Shown piece by piece: positions 51,591 through 60,418 of a DNA stretch of 64,000 bases. Within the stretch, counting starts at the first letter, position 1. Each line of letters opens with the position of its first letter. Source of the stretch: an uncultured Bacillaceae bacterium (GTDB taxonomy: Bacteria; Bacillota; Bacilli; Bacillales; Caldibacillaceae); assembly GCA_937934645.1 (NCBI GenBank), contig CALGYZ010000022.1, forward strand, positions 1-64,000, read 5' to 3'. Under the pieces are notes generated by a model. It saw only the letters and a program-made list of their open reading frames with translations, made no database searches and was not told the DNA's origin. A program made the position numbers and the translations under genes.

Positions 51591-52283
51591 TCATGAAATT
51601 TGTTTGATATATTGATACGTTTTTGGTGCTTTTTCCCGCAATAGGTTATTCGTTTTCTTATCCGTATAAAAGTATGCGAAACATTCGGCGAAATACTCTT
51701 CCGGATAAAGAAGAAAATATTCCTGTCCCGGAAAAAGCCGTTTTGCTTCCATCTGCCAAATTTCCTGGAAATCCGGGCGGTGATGAATGTGACCGAAAAC
51801 GATCCGGCTGATGGAATGGGCAAATTCATGGAGTTCAAGGCTGATCGATCCGTGCCCGTTCCCTTTTTCACTCGCTCCGATCTTAACATACACGGTCTGA
51901 TTTCCGCCGGCGCCTGGCAACTCATCCCAGGTGATGTCCGAATATCCCCTTGGAACCGTGTCGCTTAAGGCGGACAGTCCGGGAAGATCGGTCAGCCTGC
52001 CGGTAAAGAGACGGATTTTAATGGATTCCTCTGCAGCCTTATTTAATAAGGATGCCGGCAGGCGGTCGACCGTTTGTATCATCCGCCGGACTTCCGGTTC
52101 GTTGAAAGAGCCTTCCGGAAGGATGATCATGGAAGAAACAACCGAGCCGGAACGCAGACGCAAAGATTGATAGAATGGCGTGTGTGCCAAATCTTTTAAA
52201 AAGACAAAATCAAAACCGGCAGCCGATTTTGAACAAAGAGTAAGAATCCAAATGATATGTATGAGCATGGTATATTTTCTCAT
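51591..52283 (-). CDS. secreted lethal-factor-like (M34/PPEP-type) zinc metalloprotease
   Basis: 230 residues. A hydrophobic N-terminal signal (MLIHIIWILTLCSKSAAG) suggests export. The zinc motif HEFAH lies at 152-156 (LELHEFAHSISR), and YPEEYFAECFAYFY near 194-207 supplies a Glu in the family E-x-F-A-E pattern. This pairing is typical of the anthrax lethal-factor/Pro-Pro endopeptidase family. Pro-Pro endopeptidases of Gram-positives cut surface proteins at Pro-Pro bonds. The gene lies 16 bases upstream of thyA on the same strand, so the two may be co-transcribed. Confidence 0.8.
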   Translation of the reverse strand: MRKYTMLIHIIWILTLCSKSAAGFDFVFLKDLAHTPFYQSLRLRSGSVVSSMIILPEGSFNEPEVRRMIQTVDRLPASLLNKAAEESIKIRLFTGRLTDLPGLSALSDTVPRGYSDITWDELPGAGGNQTVYVKIGASEKGNGHGSISLELHEFAHSISRIVFGHIHHRPDFQEIWQMEAKRLFPGQEYFLLYPEEYFAECFAYFYTDKKTNNLLREKAPKTYQYIKQIS

Positions 52284-52409
52284 GGACGGCTTCCTTTAAA
52301 CTAAAATCATATGAAGCTATTATACCATGAGAAAAGTAAATTCCTTGTTTTTTTAAACGGCTGAATACATGCAATTTTCCGAATATACCCCGGCCGTTTA
52401 ACGGAAAAA

Positions 52410-52432
52410 GAGCAGGCGCCCTGACCTGCTCT
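52410..52432 (-). terminator. terminator of brxA
   Basis: GAGCAGG / CCTGCTC, followed on the minus strand by TTTTTCC. Confidence 0.8.
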
Positions 52433-52440
52433 ATTGTCCG

Positions 52441-52875
52441 TCAGCAATGATCGTTGAATGCTGTTAGCAAGTTTTCAATCACATCTTCCATTGTATGACC
52501 TTCGATTTCATGCCGGTGGATGAAGTGGACGACTTCTTTTCCTTTTAACAAGGCAAAGGATGGTGAAGACGGAGGAATATCCGTAAAATATTCCCGCATT
52601 TTTGCCGTAGCATCTTTATCTTGCCCGGCAAATACGGTGACTAAATGATCCGGCTTCTTCTTCGTCTCCTTCAATGCATAAGCTACGGCAGGACGGGCAA
52701 GTCCCCCGGCACAACCGCATACAGAGTTCACCGCCACAAGAGTTGTGCCTTCCACACTTTCCATGAACTCCTCTACTTCTTCCGGAGTCGTTAATTCTTT
52801 AAAACCGATATCAACAAGTTCCTGTCTCATCGGTTTGACAAGTTCGCGCATATATTCTTCATATGCCATGGACAT
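52441..52875 (-). CDS. brxA: bacilliredoxin
   Basis: 144 residues of the YphP/YqiW family. The active-site motif is VNSVCGCAGG (Cys-Gly-Cys); FAGQDKDATAKMREYFTDIP and HFIHRHEIEGH follow in family order. It removes bacillithiol from mixed disulfides on proteins. GGAGGAGG precedes ATG 52875. With ypgR next to it, it matches the B. subtilis yphP-ypgR neighbourhood. Confidence 0.92.
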   Translation of the reverse strand: MSMAYEEYMRELVKPMRQELVDIGFKELTTPEEVEEFMESVEGTTLVAVNSVCGCAGGLARPAVAYALKETKKKPDHLVTVFAGQDKDATAKMREYFTDIPPSSPSFALLKGKEVVHFIHRHEIEGHTMEDVIENLLTAFNDHC

Positions 52876-52966
52876 GGTTCATTCCTCCTCCAAGATTTTA
52901 CTGTAAACAATATGCTTATGTTCATTTATTTTACAATCAGACGGTGCCGTTTGCAAAATGTTTACT

Positions 52967-54094
52967 TTAATCAGCCGACTTCCGCGCTTCAGTCATCTGT
53001 TTCCAGACGGATCCTTTTGCTTCTTCCCCGCTTTCGATCCGCTCAATGGCCATTTTCACCTGCATCGCCACTTCAAATTCCGGATCGTCCGCCGCTTCTT
53101 TCAACGCTGGCAACGCCCGCTCATCACCGGTTTCATATAAAAACATCGCCGCCCGCCAGCGGACAAGTTTGCTTTTGTCCTTCAATGCCCGGATCATTTC
53201 ATCCTGGGCTTCCGGAAATCCTAGATCGCTCAGGCAATCACCGGCCGTCCGTCTGACCGCCACCGCCGGATCGCGGAGGGCTTTATAAATATATGGCAAC
53301 ACCCGCCGGTCTTCAATCATGCCCAAATATACAACGGCCAGCCGCCGGATCGACGTTTTTTCATCATTTAACGCTTTTTCCAACAACGGAAGATCTTCAA
53401 TGGACGGAGCTTCCATTTGTTCCAGCGCCTGATAACGCTTCTTCCAGTCCGGATCGTCCAAATCTTCCGGCGTCAGTTTCCGGTACCGTTTTTCCACCGG
53501 TTTTTGGTCCGGATTCTTCGCAGCTGCGACAAGCGCACGTACCCGGTCTTCCGGATAGCTTGCCATCAGTTCTTCCACAACGGTTTCCCCGATCTCTTCC
53601 AGTTCGCCGTACCGAACGCCCCGGTCCACCCATTTTCTTAATAAAACGATATTTTCACCGGGCAGCTGGGCCTCCGTTGCGCCTTCCGTAAAGTATGCGG
53701 GAAGGCCGAACCGTTTTTCCGTCTGTCCGTCTAAAAGCTTCACCTGCATCGGGATTCCTTTAAAAAACTGGACTTGTACCCGGACTTCACCGAAATGATC
53801 CATTTCCGTTCCTTCCTGTTCCCGCTGTTCCTCCGTCTCATCGCCGAGTGCCTTCCGCACTTGCGGCAAAACATCCTCCCAGCGCGCTTTTGGATGCCGT
53901 TCCACCGCCAGAAAATCGGCGACATGATATACTCCCTTCACACCGTCTATGGCAAGAATCTCCCGGATTTCAGAAGGCGCCTCTTCCATTGATTCTTTCC
54001 GGTAATTATTGCGGCTCCCTTCCGGCAATTGCGTCGTTAAAATGACTTTCATCGTATTCGGGCTCGGCGTCGGTTCAATCGCTTTTATTTTCAA
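52967..54094 (-). CDS. ypgR: YpgR-like HEAT-repeat protein (conserved virulence factor C family)
   Basis: 375 residues. N-terminal NifU-N/Nfu-like region (IEPTPSPNTMKVILTTQLPE), a central segment (VEKRYRKLTPEDLDDPDWKK) and C-terminal HEAT-type repeats (IRRLAVVYLGMIEDRRVLPY, VAVRRTAGDCLSDLGFPEAQ). This is the Bacillus YpgR layout. Possible role as a scaffold; the Fe-S function of the N-domain is not certain. It is upstream of brxA on the same strand, 91 bases apart. Confidence 0.88.
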   Translation of the reverse strand: MKIKAIEPTPSPNTMKVILTTQLPEGSRNNYRKESMEEAPSEIREILAIDGVKGVYHVADFLAVERHPKARWEDVLPQVRKALGDETEEQREQEGTEMDHFGEVRVQVQFFKGIPMQVKLLDGQTEKRFGLPAYFTEGATEAQLPGENIVLLRKWVDRGVRYGELEEIGETVVEELMASYPEDRVRALVAAAKNPDQKPVEKRYRKLTPEDLDDPDWKKRYQALEQMEAPSIEDLPLLEKALNDEKTSIRRLAVVYLGMIEDRRVLPYIYKALRDPAVAVRRTAGDCLSDLGFPEAQDEMIRALKDKSKLVRWRAAMFLYETGDERALPALKEAADDPEFEVAMQVKMAIERIESGEEAKGSVWKQMTEARKSAD

Positions 54095-54201
54095 CAGAAA
54101 ATCACCTCTTCACGTGTAAACTGCCGCTGGAATCATGATAACCCGTTTCCCATCCGGAAAGCAAAAAATCCGCTTGTTCGGAAATGTTGCAGAAAAAAAA
54201 C

Positions 54202-54218
54202 GCCCGGGAAACCCGGGC
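54202..54218 (-). terminator. terminator of unknown gene 54235-54750
   Basis: GCCCGGG / CCCGGGC with a 3-base loop, followed on the minus strand by GTTTTTTTTC. Confidence 0.88.
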
Positions 54219-54234
54219 ACCTTCTCCCTGTTTT

Positions 54235-54750
54235 TCATTCCTTAGCCATCCGGATCACAGTCCGTCCGGCTTGTATCGCTTTTTCCGCCGTTTCCTTAAG
54301 CTCCTCCGTACTGTCTTCTGTTACCGGACTGATCCGGTGCAGTGTGAATACCGTTGCTTCGTTTTTCTTCATATCTATTTGTTTAACAAAATTCATGTCA
54401 AACTGCCGGCCGAAATGTTGCTGCAGCCATTTTCCGGTCCGCCTTTGCAACAGATCATTTAACGGGTGGAAGATCGTATATACCAGGACAAGCCGAGCCC
54501 CCGGTTCGCCGGGTACCGGGGCCCATTCCGGAAAAAAGTTGCGGACATTTGCCGCCAGTTCCATTTTTATATCCACGATCTGTTTCCGGTCTTCCGTTAA
54601 AGAAAAGTGAATTTGAAATGTGCGCGACAAGTCCGCCAGATTAACCAAATCATTCCTTTTCGTCACGATGATTTCCCCGGCCAGATCATAATCATAAACA
54701 AGGCCTTCCAAAATGACTTTTAAATTATCATAAGCGGTCGGATCAAACAT
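54235..54750 (-). CDS. conserved-looking protein of unknown function
   Basis: 171 residues from ATG 54750 (AAAAAGGATG upstream). Soluble, with alternating strands (LAGEIIVTKRNDLVNLADLS, QIHFSLTEDRKQIVDIKMEL) and a C-terminal helix pair. No catalytic motif or membrane segment is seen. It begins 13 bases after the fhs stop on the same strand and ends in a strong terminator, so it is probably co-transcribed with fhs. Not recognised. Confidence 0.72.
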   Translation of the reverse strand: MFDPTAYDNLKVILEGLVYDYDLAGEIIVTKRNDLVNLADLSRTFQIHFSLTEDRKQIVDIKMELAANVRNFFPEWAPVPGEPGARLVLVYTIFHPLNDLLQRRTGKWLQQHFGRQFDMNFVKQIDMKKNEATVFTLHRISPVTEDSTEELKETAEKAIQAGRTVIRMAKE

Positions 54751-54763
54751 GCCATCATCCTTT

Positions 54764-56458
54764 TTAGAATAATCCAGTGACCTTTCCGTCGTCATCAATG
54801 TCCATATGCATCGCCGCCGGTACCTTCGGAAGGCCGGGCATTGTCAGCATCGTTCCAGCATAAGCAACGACAAAGCCGGCGCCAACGGACGGTTTTAACC
54901 CACGGATCGTAATCGTAAAATTCTCTGGTCTCCCAAGCTTTTCCCGGTCATCCGATAACGAATACTGGGTTTTGGCGATGCAAACGGGCAGTTTTTTCCA
55001 ACCGTGCGCTTCAATTTCTTTCATATCTTTCTCCGCCTGGACGGTAAATTCCACATCTTTCGCGCCGTAAACCTTTTGGCAAATCGTGCGGATTTTCGTC
55101 TCTATCGTATCCTCGTCAGAATAAAGCGTGGTAAAACGGTTTTTTCCCTCACCTTGTTCATTATTTAACAAAGACAGTATTTGTCTGGCCAGATCCAGTC
55201 CGCCTTTTCCTCCCTTTTCCCAAACTTCCGTCAAAGCAAAAGGAATATTCTGTTCTTTACACAACTCCGCGAACCGGTTAATTTCACTTTCACGGTCGTC
55301 GGCAAACCGGTTTAACGCAATGACAAATGGCAAGCCGAAATGTTTCACCGTCTCGATATGTTTCTTTAAGTTGGCGAACCCGGCTTCGACTGCGGCGCTG
55401 TTTTCCTCATGCAGTGCGGAAAGCGGAACGCCGCCGTGCATTTTTAACGCTCGGATCGTAGCGACAATAACCACGGCATCCGGTGTCAGTCCACCGAGCC
55501 GGCATTTGATATTTAAAAACTTTTCCGCCCCCAAATCCGCACCGAATCCGGCCTCCGTTACCACATAATCCGCCAGTTTCAATGCAGTTTTTGTGGCAAT
55601 TAAGCTGTTGCACCCGTGGGCGATATTGGCGAAAGGCCCGCCGTGGACAAATGCCGGGGTATGTTCGAGCGTCTGGACGAGATTCGGTTTGATCGCATCT
55701 TTTAATAATAGGGTTAATACCCCTTCGACACCTAGATCCTTTACCGTCACCGGTTCATTATGTATATTGTAGGCCACGACAATCCGGCTGATTTTTTCTT
55801 TTAAGTCCCTTAAATTATCCGCGAGGCAAAAAACGGCCATCATTTCCGATGCTGCGGTAATTTCAAAGTGATCTTCCCGGGGTACGCCATTCTTTTTCCC
55901 GCCGAGCCCGACAACGATATTCCGTAAAACGCGGTCGTTTAAGTCCACCGCCCGTTTCCATAATATCGTCCGCGGATCGATTTGCAGTTCATTTCCTTGC
56001 TGGAGATGGTTGTCAATAAAAGATGCCAGCGCATTGTTTGCCGTTGTAATGGCATGCAAATCACCGGTAAAATGCAAATTGATGTCTTCCATCGGCACGA
56101 CTTGGGCGTAACCGCCGCCGCATGCGCCGCCCTTCAATCCCATGACCGGTCCGAGGGATGGTTCCCTTAAGGCGATGACCACGTTTTTGCCGAGTTGTTT
56201 CATCGCATCGCCCAACCCGACGGTAACGGTCGATTTTCCTTCTCCGGCAGGAGTCGGATTAATGGACGTCACTAAAATCAATTTTCCGTCTTCATTTTCC
56301 TCCAGCCGTTTTAATGCTTCATATGACAGCTTTCCTTTATATTTTCCGTATAATTCCAAATCATCTTCATCAATCCCGATCAACCGGGCTATTTCCCTGA
56401 TCGGTTTTAACTGTGCTTGTTGTGCGATTTCAATGTCTGACAACATCCTAGCCATCAT
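54764..56458 (-). CDS. fhs: formate-tetrahydrofolate ligase
   Basis: 564 residues. The P-loop-like TPAGEGKSTVTVGLGDAM, REPSLGPVMGLKGGACGGGY and NIKCRLGGLTPDAVVIVAT are diagnostic. It makes 10-formyl-THF from formate, ATP and THF, feeding purine and initiator-tRNA synthesis. GGAGGGTAC precedes ATG 56458. B. subtilis 168 lacks this gene, so it is a lineage difference. The 200-base gap before it (56459-56650) shows no gene. Confidence 0.95.
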   Translation of the reverse strand: MMARMLSDIEIAQQAQLKPIREIARLIGIDEDDLELYGKYKGKLSYEALKRLEENEDGKLILVTSINPTPAGEGKSTVTVGLGDAMKQLGKNVVIALREPSLGPVMGLKGGACGGGYAQVVPMEDINLHFTGDLHAITTANNALASFIDNHLQQGNELQIDPRTILWKRAVDLNDRVLRNIVVGLGGKKNGVPREDHFEITAASEMMAVFCLADNLRDLKEKISRIVVAYNIHNEPVTVKDLGVEGVLTLLLKDAIKPNLVQTLEHTPAFVHGGPFANIAHGCNSLIATKTALKLADYVVTEAGFGADLGAEKFLNIKCRLGGLTPDAVVIVATIRALKMHGGVPLSALHEENSAAVEAGFANLKKHIETVKHFGLPFVIALNRFADDRESEINRFAELCKEQNIPFALTEVWEKGGKGGLDLARQILSLLNNEQGEGKNRFTTLYSDEDTIETKIRTICQKVYGAKDVEFTVQAEKDMKEIEAHGWKKLPVCIAKTQYSLSDDREKLGRPENFTITIRGLKPSVGAGFVVAYAGTMLTMPGLPKVPAAMHMDIDDDGKVTGLF

Positions 56459-56650
56459 GTACCCTCCATTTTCATCTTCTATTGTTTTATTATAAACTTT
56501 TTAGAAAACAATATATATATAAATGTTAATAAAATCACATATTTTTTAAACTTTCGGCCCTGTGCGAAATAAAAACGGAATTTACGCTAATCCGGTAAAA
56601 GGAAGCGTTTCCGGACGAAAGATGTGGATATTCCGGTTTTTATAAAAAAA

Positions 56651-56677
56651 GCCGGAGGAATTTATTTTTCCTCCAGC
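56651..56677 (-). terminator. terminator of mntR
   Basis: GCTGGAGGAA / TTCCTCCGGC then TTTTTTTAT on the minus strand; the stem overlaps the last codons of mntR. Confidence 0.8.
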
Positions 56678-57084
56678 TTTTTTTGGAATTGCCGCAATTC
56701 TTCCAGCCTTTCCGGTCTTTCCTCAAAATATTGCACCAGATCGCCGATCCGGTCGATGGCGTTCCAGCTTAAATGATGTTCGATTCCTTCCACGTCATCG
56801 TAAACGTTTTCCTGATCTACACCGATCATTTCCAGGAATTGCTCAAGCAGCTCATGACGGTAAACGAGCCGCTTCCCGGTTTTTTTCCCCTTTGGCGTCA
56901 AAACAAAACCACGGTATTTTTCATAAATTAAATATTCATTTTTATCCAATTTTTGCACCATTTTCGTGACAGAGGAAGGATGGACGGAAAGTGCTTCAGC
57001 TATATCGGATACCCGTGCATATCCTTTTCTCTCAGTCAACAAATAAATTTGCTCAATGTAATCTTCCATACTCGGTGTCGGCAT
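56662..57084 (-). CDS. mntR: manganese-responsive repressor MntR
   Basis: 140 residues of the DtxR family. A winged helix (ARVSDIAEALSVHPSSVTKM) is followed by the metal-binding domain. Ligand candidates are Asp8 and Glu11 (MEDYIEQIY), Glu99 and Glu102/His103 region in VEGIEHHLSW. It represses manganese importers and activates exporters when Mn is sufficient. GGAGGAAGATC precedes the ATG. Confidence 0.94.
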   Translation of the reverse strand: MPTPSMEDYIEQIYLLTERKGYARVSDIAEALSVHPSSVTKMVQKLDKNEYLIYEKYRGFVLTPKGKKTGKRLVYRHELLEQFLEMIGVDQENVYDDVEGIEHHLSWNAIDRIGDLVQYFEERPERLEELRQFQKKLEEK

Positions 57085-57236
57085 CGATCTTCCTCCAAAA
57101 TTTGATAACGTATAATTAATATTTTACAACAGTTTAAAAAGTTGAACAACATTAACTGAATCATCACATTTTTGTGAAAATTAAATAAATAATATGTCGG
57201 GAATATTTTATACTTTTTAGATGTCTGCAAATTTTC

Positions 57237-57265
57237 TTGACTATGAATGCACTTTATTGTATATT
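57237..57265 (+). promoter_or_regulatory. SigA promoter of third cold-shock gene
   Basis: TTGACT (57237-57242), 17 bases, TATATT (57260-57265). The leader is about 90 bases, with AACGTT repeated around GCATGCATGTA and a small hairpin GCACCGGTCGGGTGC. Its structure differs from the leader of the second copy. Confidence 0.8.
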
Positions 57266-57361
57266 TTACTTAATCAATTAACGTTGCATGCATGTAAACG
57301 TTTTTTGATAATTTATTTTCATGCACCGGTCGGGTGCCGTAAGTTTAGGAGGAATAAAGTT

Positions 57362-57562
57362 ATGCAAAATGGAAAAGTAAAATGGTTTAATAACGAAAAA
57401 GGTTACGGCTTCATTGAAGTCGAAGGCGGAAATGACGTATTTGTCCACTACACCGCCATTCAGGGCGAAGGTTTCAAAACCCTGGAAGAAGGCCAGGAAG
57501 TTTCCTTTGAAATTGTCGAAGGAGACAGAGGACCACAAGCTGCGAATGTTGTAAAATTATAA
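57362..57562 (+). CDS. cold-shock protein (third of three)
   Basis: 66 residues from ATG 57362 (TTAGGAGGAATA upstream). RNP1 KGYGFIEV and RNP2 VFVHYTAI. It is nearly identical to the product at 31898-32098, so the two are recent paralogues kept 25 kb apart with different leaders. Confidence 0.94.
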   Translation: MQNGKVKWFNNEKGYGFIEVEGGNDVFVHYTAIQGEGFKTLEEGQEVSFEIVEGDRGPQAANVVKL

Positions 57563-57610
57563 AATGCATCGGTGGATGATAAAAATGTAACACTGAAACT
57601 GCAAACAACA

Positions 57611-57629
57611 GGCTGGCATACCGCCAGCC
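57611..57629. terminator. bidirectional terminator
   Basis: GGCTGGC / GCCAGCC with TTTATTTA after; it lies between the cold-shock gene and the converging ypeQ-like gene. Confidence 0.75.
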
Positions 57630-57634
57630 TTTAT

Positions 57635-57847
57635 TTATGTCAAATACTTCCGTCCGGTTTCCTGTATTTTCAAGCCGACCGTGCATTGGCGGATGCAAAA
57701 ACGGTGGGCGTAACGGCGTCCCTTTTTCTTTTTATAATATTGGAATAAAAAACATCCTTCACAATAGGAAAGTAAATCATCAATTTCATTCAATATTTCT
57801 TTACGGCTTTTCCTTTCTTTTTCATCCATGGTCTCTGACTGTTTCAT
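57635..57847 (-). CDS. ypeQ: YpeQ-like zinc-finger protein
   Basis: 70 residues. The compact CEGC...RRYAHRFCIRQCTVG motif supplies Cys and His ligands of the C2HCIx2C-type zinc finger. Located directly after ypeP, as ypeQ is in B. subtilis. The start is uncertain: ATG 57847 has only weak AAGCAAG upstream, and an internal ATG (MDEKERK) is possible. Confidence 0.8.
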   Translation of the reverse strand: MKQSETMDEKERKSRKEILNEIDDLLSYCEGCFLFQYYKKKKGRRYAHRFCIRQCTVGLKIQETGRKYLT

Positions 57848-57852
57848 CTTGC

Positions 57853-58512
57853 TTAATCACCTGTCTTTTGTCTACTTTCAATCTTTATGCCGTTTACGGC
57901 CTGGCGGGCCAGATGATCCGCCTCTTTATTTTCATTCCGGGAAACGGGAACGAAAGACGGAGCAATTTTTAACTGTTCAATCAAATGTTCAATGCGGTCC
58001 AGCCAGCGGTTTAACCGTTCATCATAGACAGGCCACTCCCCTGCAAGTTGCATGAGCACCCCCTGACTGTCCCCCTTTATTATAACTTTCTTTGCGGCAA
58101 GCGGAAATCCTGTCAGTTTTTGCAATGCAAAGTAAAGAGCGGCATATTCTGCTTCATTATTGGAAATAAAATGATCAAATCGTTCATTCCAGCGGTGCCG
58201 GTACCGTTCTTTTCCTAGACGGTAATAAAGGACAGCCCCGGCGCCTGCACGTCCGGTTTCCCGGTCAAAACCGCCGTCAAAATACAATTCCGTTTCATCC
58301 GGTTTCGCTTCGATTTTTCTGACGAGCTGTTTAAGGTCTTTTTTCTTCCAGTAACGGCCGGTGTCATCGATGAACTCCAAAGACATCACCCTACCGGTTT
58401 TTTCCAAATCATCCGCGACGGCCAGGACATCATCTTGCTCTAACTCTTCCGAGATAAACACCGTCTTTATATGTTTATGATTTTCGTATTCCCATTTGAT
58501 TTTAAACTTCAT
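57853..58512 (-). CDS. ypeP: YpeP-like RNase H-fold protein
   Basis: 219 residues. About 75 N-terminal residues precede an RNase H domain with ELYFDGGFD (Asp), NNEAEYAALYFAL (Glu), KGDSQGVLMQL (Asp) and NKEADHLARQA (Asp). All four acidic positions are kept, so activity is possible. The five-base gap to ypeQ shows an operon. Second of three RNase H-fold genes in the window. Confidence 0.88.
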   Translation of the reverse strand: MKFKIKWEYENHKHIKTVFISEELEQDDVLAVADDLEKTGRVMSLEFIDDTGRYWKKKDLKQLVRKIEAKPDETELYFDGGFDRETGRAGAGAVLYYRLGKERYRHRWNERFDHFISNNEAEYAALYFALQKLTGFPLAAKKVIIKGDSQGVLMQLAGEWPVYDERLNRWLDRIEHLIEQLKIAPSFVPVSRNENKEADHLARQAVNGIKIESRQKTGD

Positions 58513-58645
58513 ATTTATCCCTGCTTTTTCAGTAATAAAACCAATTCACAGAAAAAGGATTTTCCGTTAAAATGTACATGATACATGTTATCATAAGCTG
58601 CTCCTTATTTTTTATGCAGCGTTTCAGATATGCGGGAGGTTTGGA

Positions 58646-59038
58646 ATGATCGAAGTATATATTGACGGCGCCAGTTCCGGAAATCCGGGACCCAGCGGTG
58701 CCGGCATTTTTATAAAAGGAAACGGAAAAGTGGAAGAATACGCCATCCCTTTGGGTACCATGGACAATCATGAAGCGGAATTTACCGCCCTCGTCAAAGC
58801 GCTGGAAATATGCCGGGAAAAACAATTCCGGATTGTATCAGTCCGCACCGATTCAAAAATCGTCAGTGATTCGATGGAAAAACAGTTCGTCAAACGGCGT
58901 GAACTGAAACCGTATTTGAAAAGTGCCCTCGCCATCACCGGCGGGTTTGATTTATTTTTTATCAAGTGGATTCCCGGACGGCAAAACAAGCAGGCCGACC
59001 GGCTGGCGAAGGAAGCCATCAGAAAAAATGAAGAGTAA
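58646..59038 (+). CDS. ypdQ: YpdQ-like RNase HI
   Basis: 130 residues, a bare RNase H domain: EVYIDGASSGNPGPSGAGIF, DNHEAEFTALVKALEIC, VRTDSKIVSDSM and NKQADRLAKEA carry the four catalytic acids. GGGAGG precedes ATG 58646. The EamA transporter gene starts 12 bases after, with the ribosome site overlapping the stop. It is divergent from ypeP. Confidence 0.9.
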   Translation: MIEVYIDGASSGNPGPSGAGIFIKGNGKVEEYAIPLGTMDNHEAEFTALVKALEICREKQFRIVSVRTDSKIVSDSMEKQFVKRRELKPYLKSALAITGGFDLFFIKWIPGRQNKQADRLAKEAIRKNEE

Positions 59039-59050
59039 AGGATGTTTGTC

Positions 59051-59974
59051 ATGAGCAGGATGACCGTTGCCAATATTATCCTGTTATTCGTCGCCTTTAT
59101 TTGGGGGGCAACGTTTGTCGTTGTCCAAAACGCAATCGCATTTTTGGAGCCCCATTCGTTTAACAGCTTCCGCTTTTTGATGGCAGCCGTCCTGTTGTTG
59201 GGCTGGCTGCTCTTATTTAAAAGAGAGCAGATGAAAGCATTGGACAGGAAATTTTTATTATCCGCCTGTTTACTCGGATTTTGGCTGTTTACCGGTTATG
59301 CATTGCAAACCCTCGGCCTTCTTTATACAACATCTTCAAAAGCAGGATTTATTACCGGTTTAAGCGTCGTACTGGTTCCGCTCTTATCTTTTTTCATTTT
59401 AAAAGTTAAACCGGGAATGAATGCCATCGCCGGTGTTTGTATTGCCACTGCCGGGCTTTATTTGCTCACGATGGCCGGGGATACGGGCATCAATTTCGGC
59501 GATGTTCTCGTTTTTGGAGGTGCCGTCGGTTTTGCCATGCAGATCATTTATACCGGTCAATATACAACGAAATATCCGGCCCTTTTATTAACCGTCGTTC
59601 AAATCATATGTGTTTTCCTGTTCTCCGGTATTTGCGCCTTTTTGTTTGAAGATTGGCAAAAAGTTGTGGATCCGGAAATTGTTCTCCGGCCTGAAGTGAT
59701 TATCGCCCTGGTCATCACCAGCGTTTTGGCAACCGCCTTTGCCTTTCTCGCCCAAACGTATTTTCAAAAATATACGACGGCTACCCATACGGCCTTGATC
59801 TTCTCCACAGAGCCGGTTTTTGCCGCCCTCACCGCATTTGTATTTGCTGGTGAACGGCTCGGAATGAACGGGATCACCGGCTCATTATGTATTCTAGGCG
59901 GTATGATTCTTGCGGAATTGCCGGCAAAACGGAGAAAAATAAAAACAAGACAGGCGGAAAAAAGAGTCATTTAA
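59051..59974 (+). CDS. EamA/DMT family transporter
   Basis: 307 residues from ATG 59051 (AAAGGATG upstream; the ATG at 59042 is part of the site). Ten predicted membrane segments in two EamA repeats: LLFVAFIWGATFVVVQNAIA near the start and ATHTALIFSTEPVFAALTAF in the second. It exports metabolites or amino acids in many relatives; the substrate is unknown. Confidence 0.88.
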   Translation: MSRMTVANIILLFVAFIWGATFVVVQNAIAFLEPHSFNSFRFLMAAVLLLGWLLLFKREQMKALDRKFLLSACLLGFWLFTGYALQTLGLLYTTSSKAGFITGLSVVLVPLLSFFILKVKPGMNAIAGVCIATAGLYLLTMAGDTGINFGDVLVFGGAVGFAMQIIYTGQYTTKYPALLLTVVQIICVFLFSGICAFLFEDWQKVVDPEIVLRPEVIIALVITSVLATAFAFLAQTYFQKYTTATHTALIFSTEPVFAALTAFVFAGERLGMNGITGSLCILGGMILAELPAKRRKIKTRQAEKRVI

Positions 59975-59982
59975 CGGAAACG

Positions 59983-60005
59983 GCCTGCTTTTTCCCGGAG
60001 CAGGC
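59983..60005. terminator. hairpin between converging genes
   Basis: GCCTGCT / AGCAGGC with a 9-base loop between the EamA gene and the converging DUF6123-like gene; U-runs are weak. Confidence 0.5.
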
Positions 60006-60013
60006 AAACCATT

Positions 60014-60289
60014 TTACAGGAGGCGGAGCTTTTTTACATAGTGATATGCTTCTTTTTTCGTTGTAATTTGCTGTTCTTTGAATCTTTCAATTAAAGATAA
60101 ATAAAAGCTTCCATCAAACCGTTTTTGTATTTTCAGCGTGATTTCAATGGCCGCGATTACCGCCTCGGCTCCGGCATCCGCCAGTTCCATACCGAAATAA
60201 ATGAATCCGATCGCATCTTCTTTAAAAGGAAATCCTTTCCCCTGTAAAAATAATATATATTCACCAACCGCTTCTTTTTCTGTTTTCAT
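60014..60289 (-). CDS. DUF6123-like small protein
   Basis: 91 residues, all helical and soluble: EYILFLQGKGFPFKEDAIGF, IYFGMELADAGAEAVIAAIE, and FYLSLIERFKEQQITTKKEA then YHYVKKL. The pattern matches small Bacillus proteins placed in DUF6123. Function unknown. The only weak ribosome site is AAGGATGGTT. Confidence 0.75.
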   Translation of the reverse strand: MKTEKEAVGEYILFLQGKGFPFKEDAIGFIYFGMELADAGAEAVIAAIEITLKIQKRFDGSFYLSLIERFKEQQITTKKEAYHYVKKLRLL

Positions 60290-60418
60290 ATAACCATCCT
60301 TCGATTCTCCTGTTGTATACGCTTGCCAACTTCCATCATATCATGAATCAAATTTTTACGGTCATTCCCTTTCCCGTCCGGAAACGAAAAGCTTCAACAA
60401 TACACCTGCCCGCAAGAA

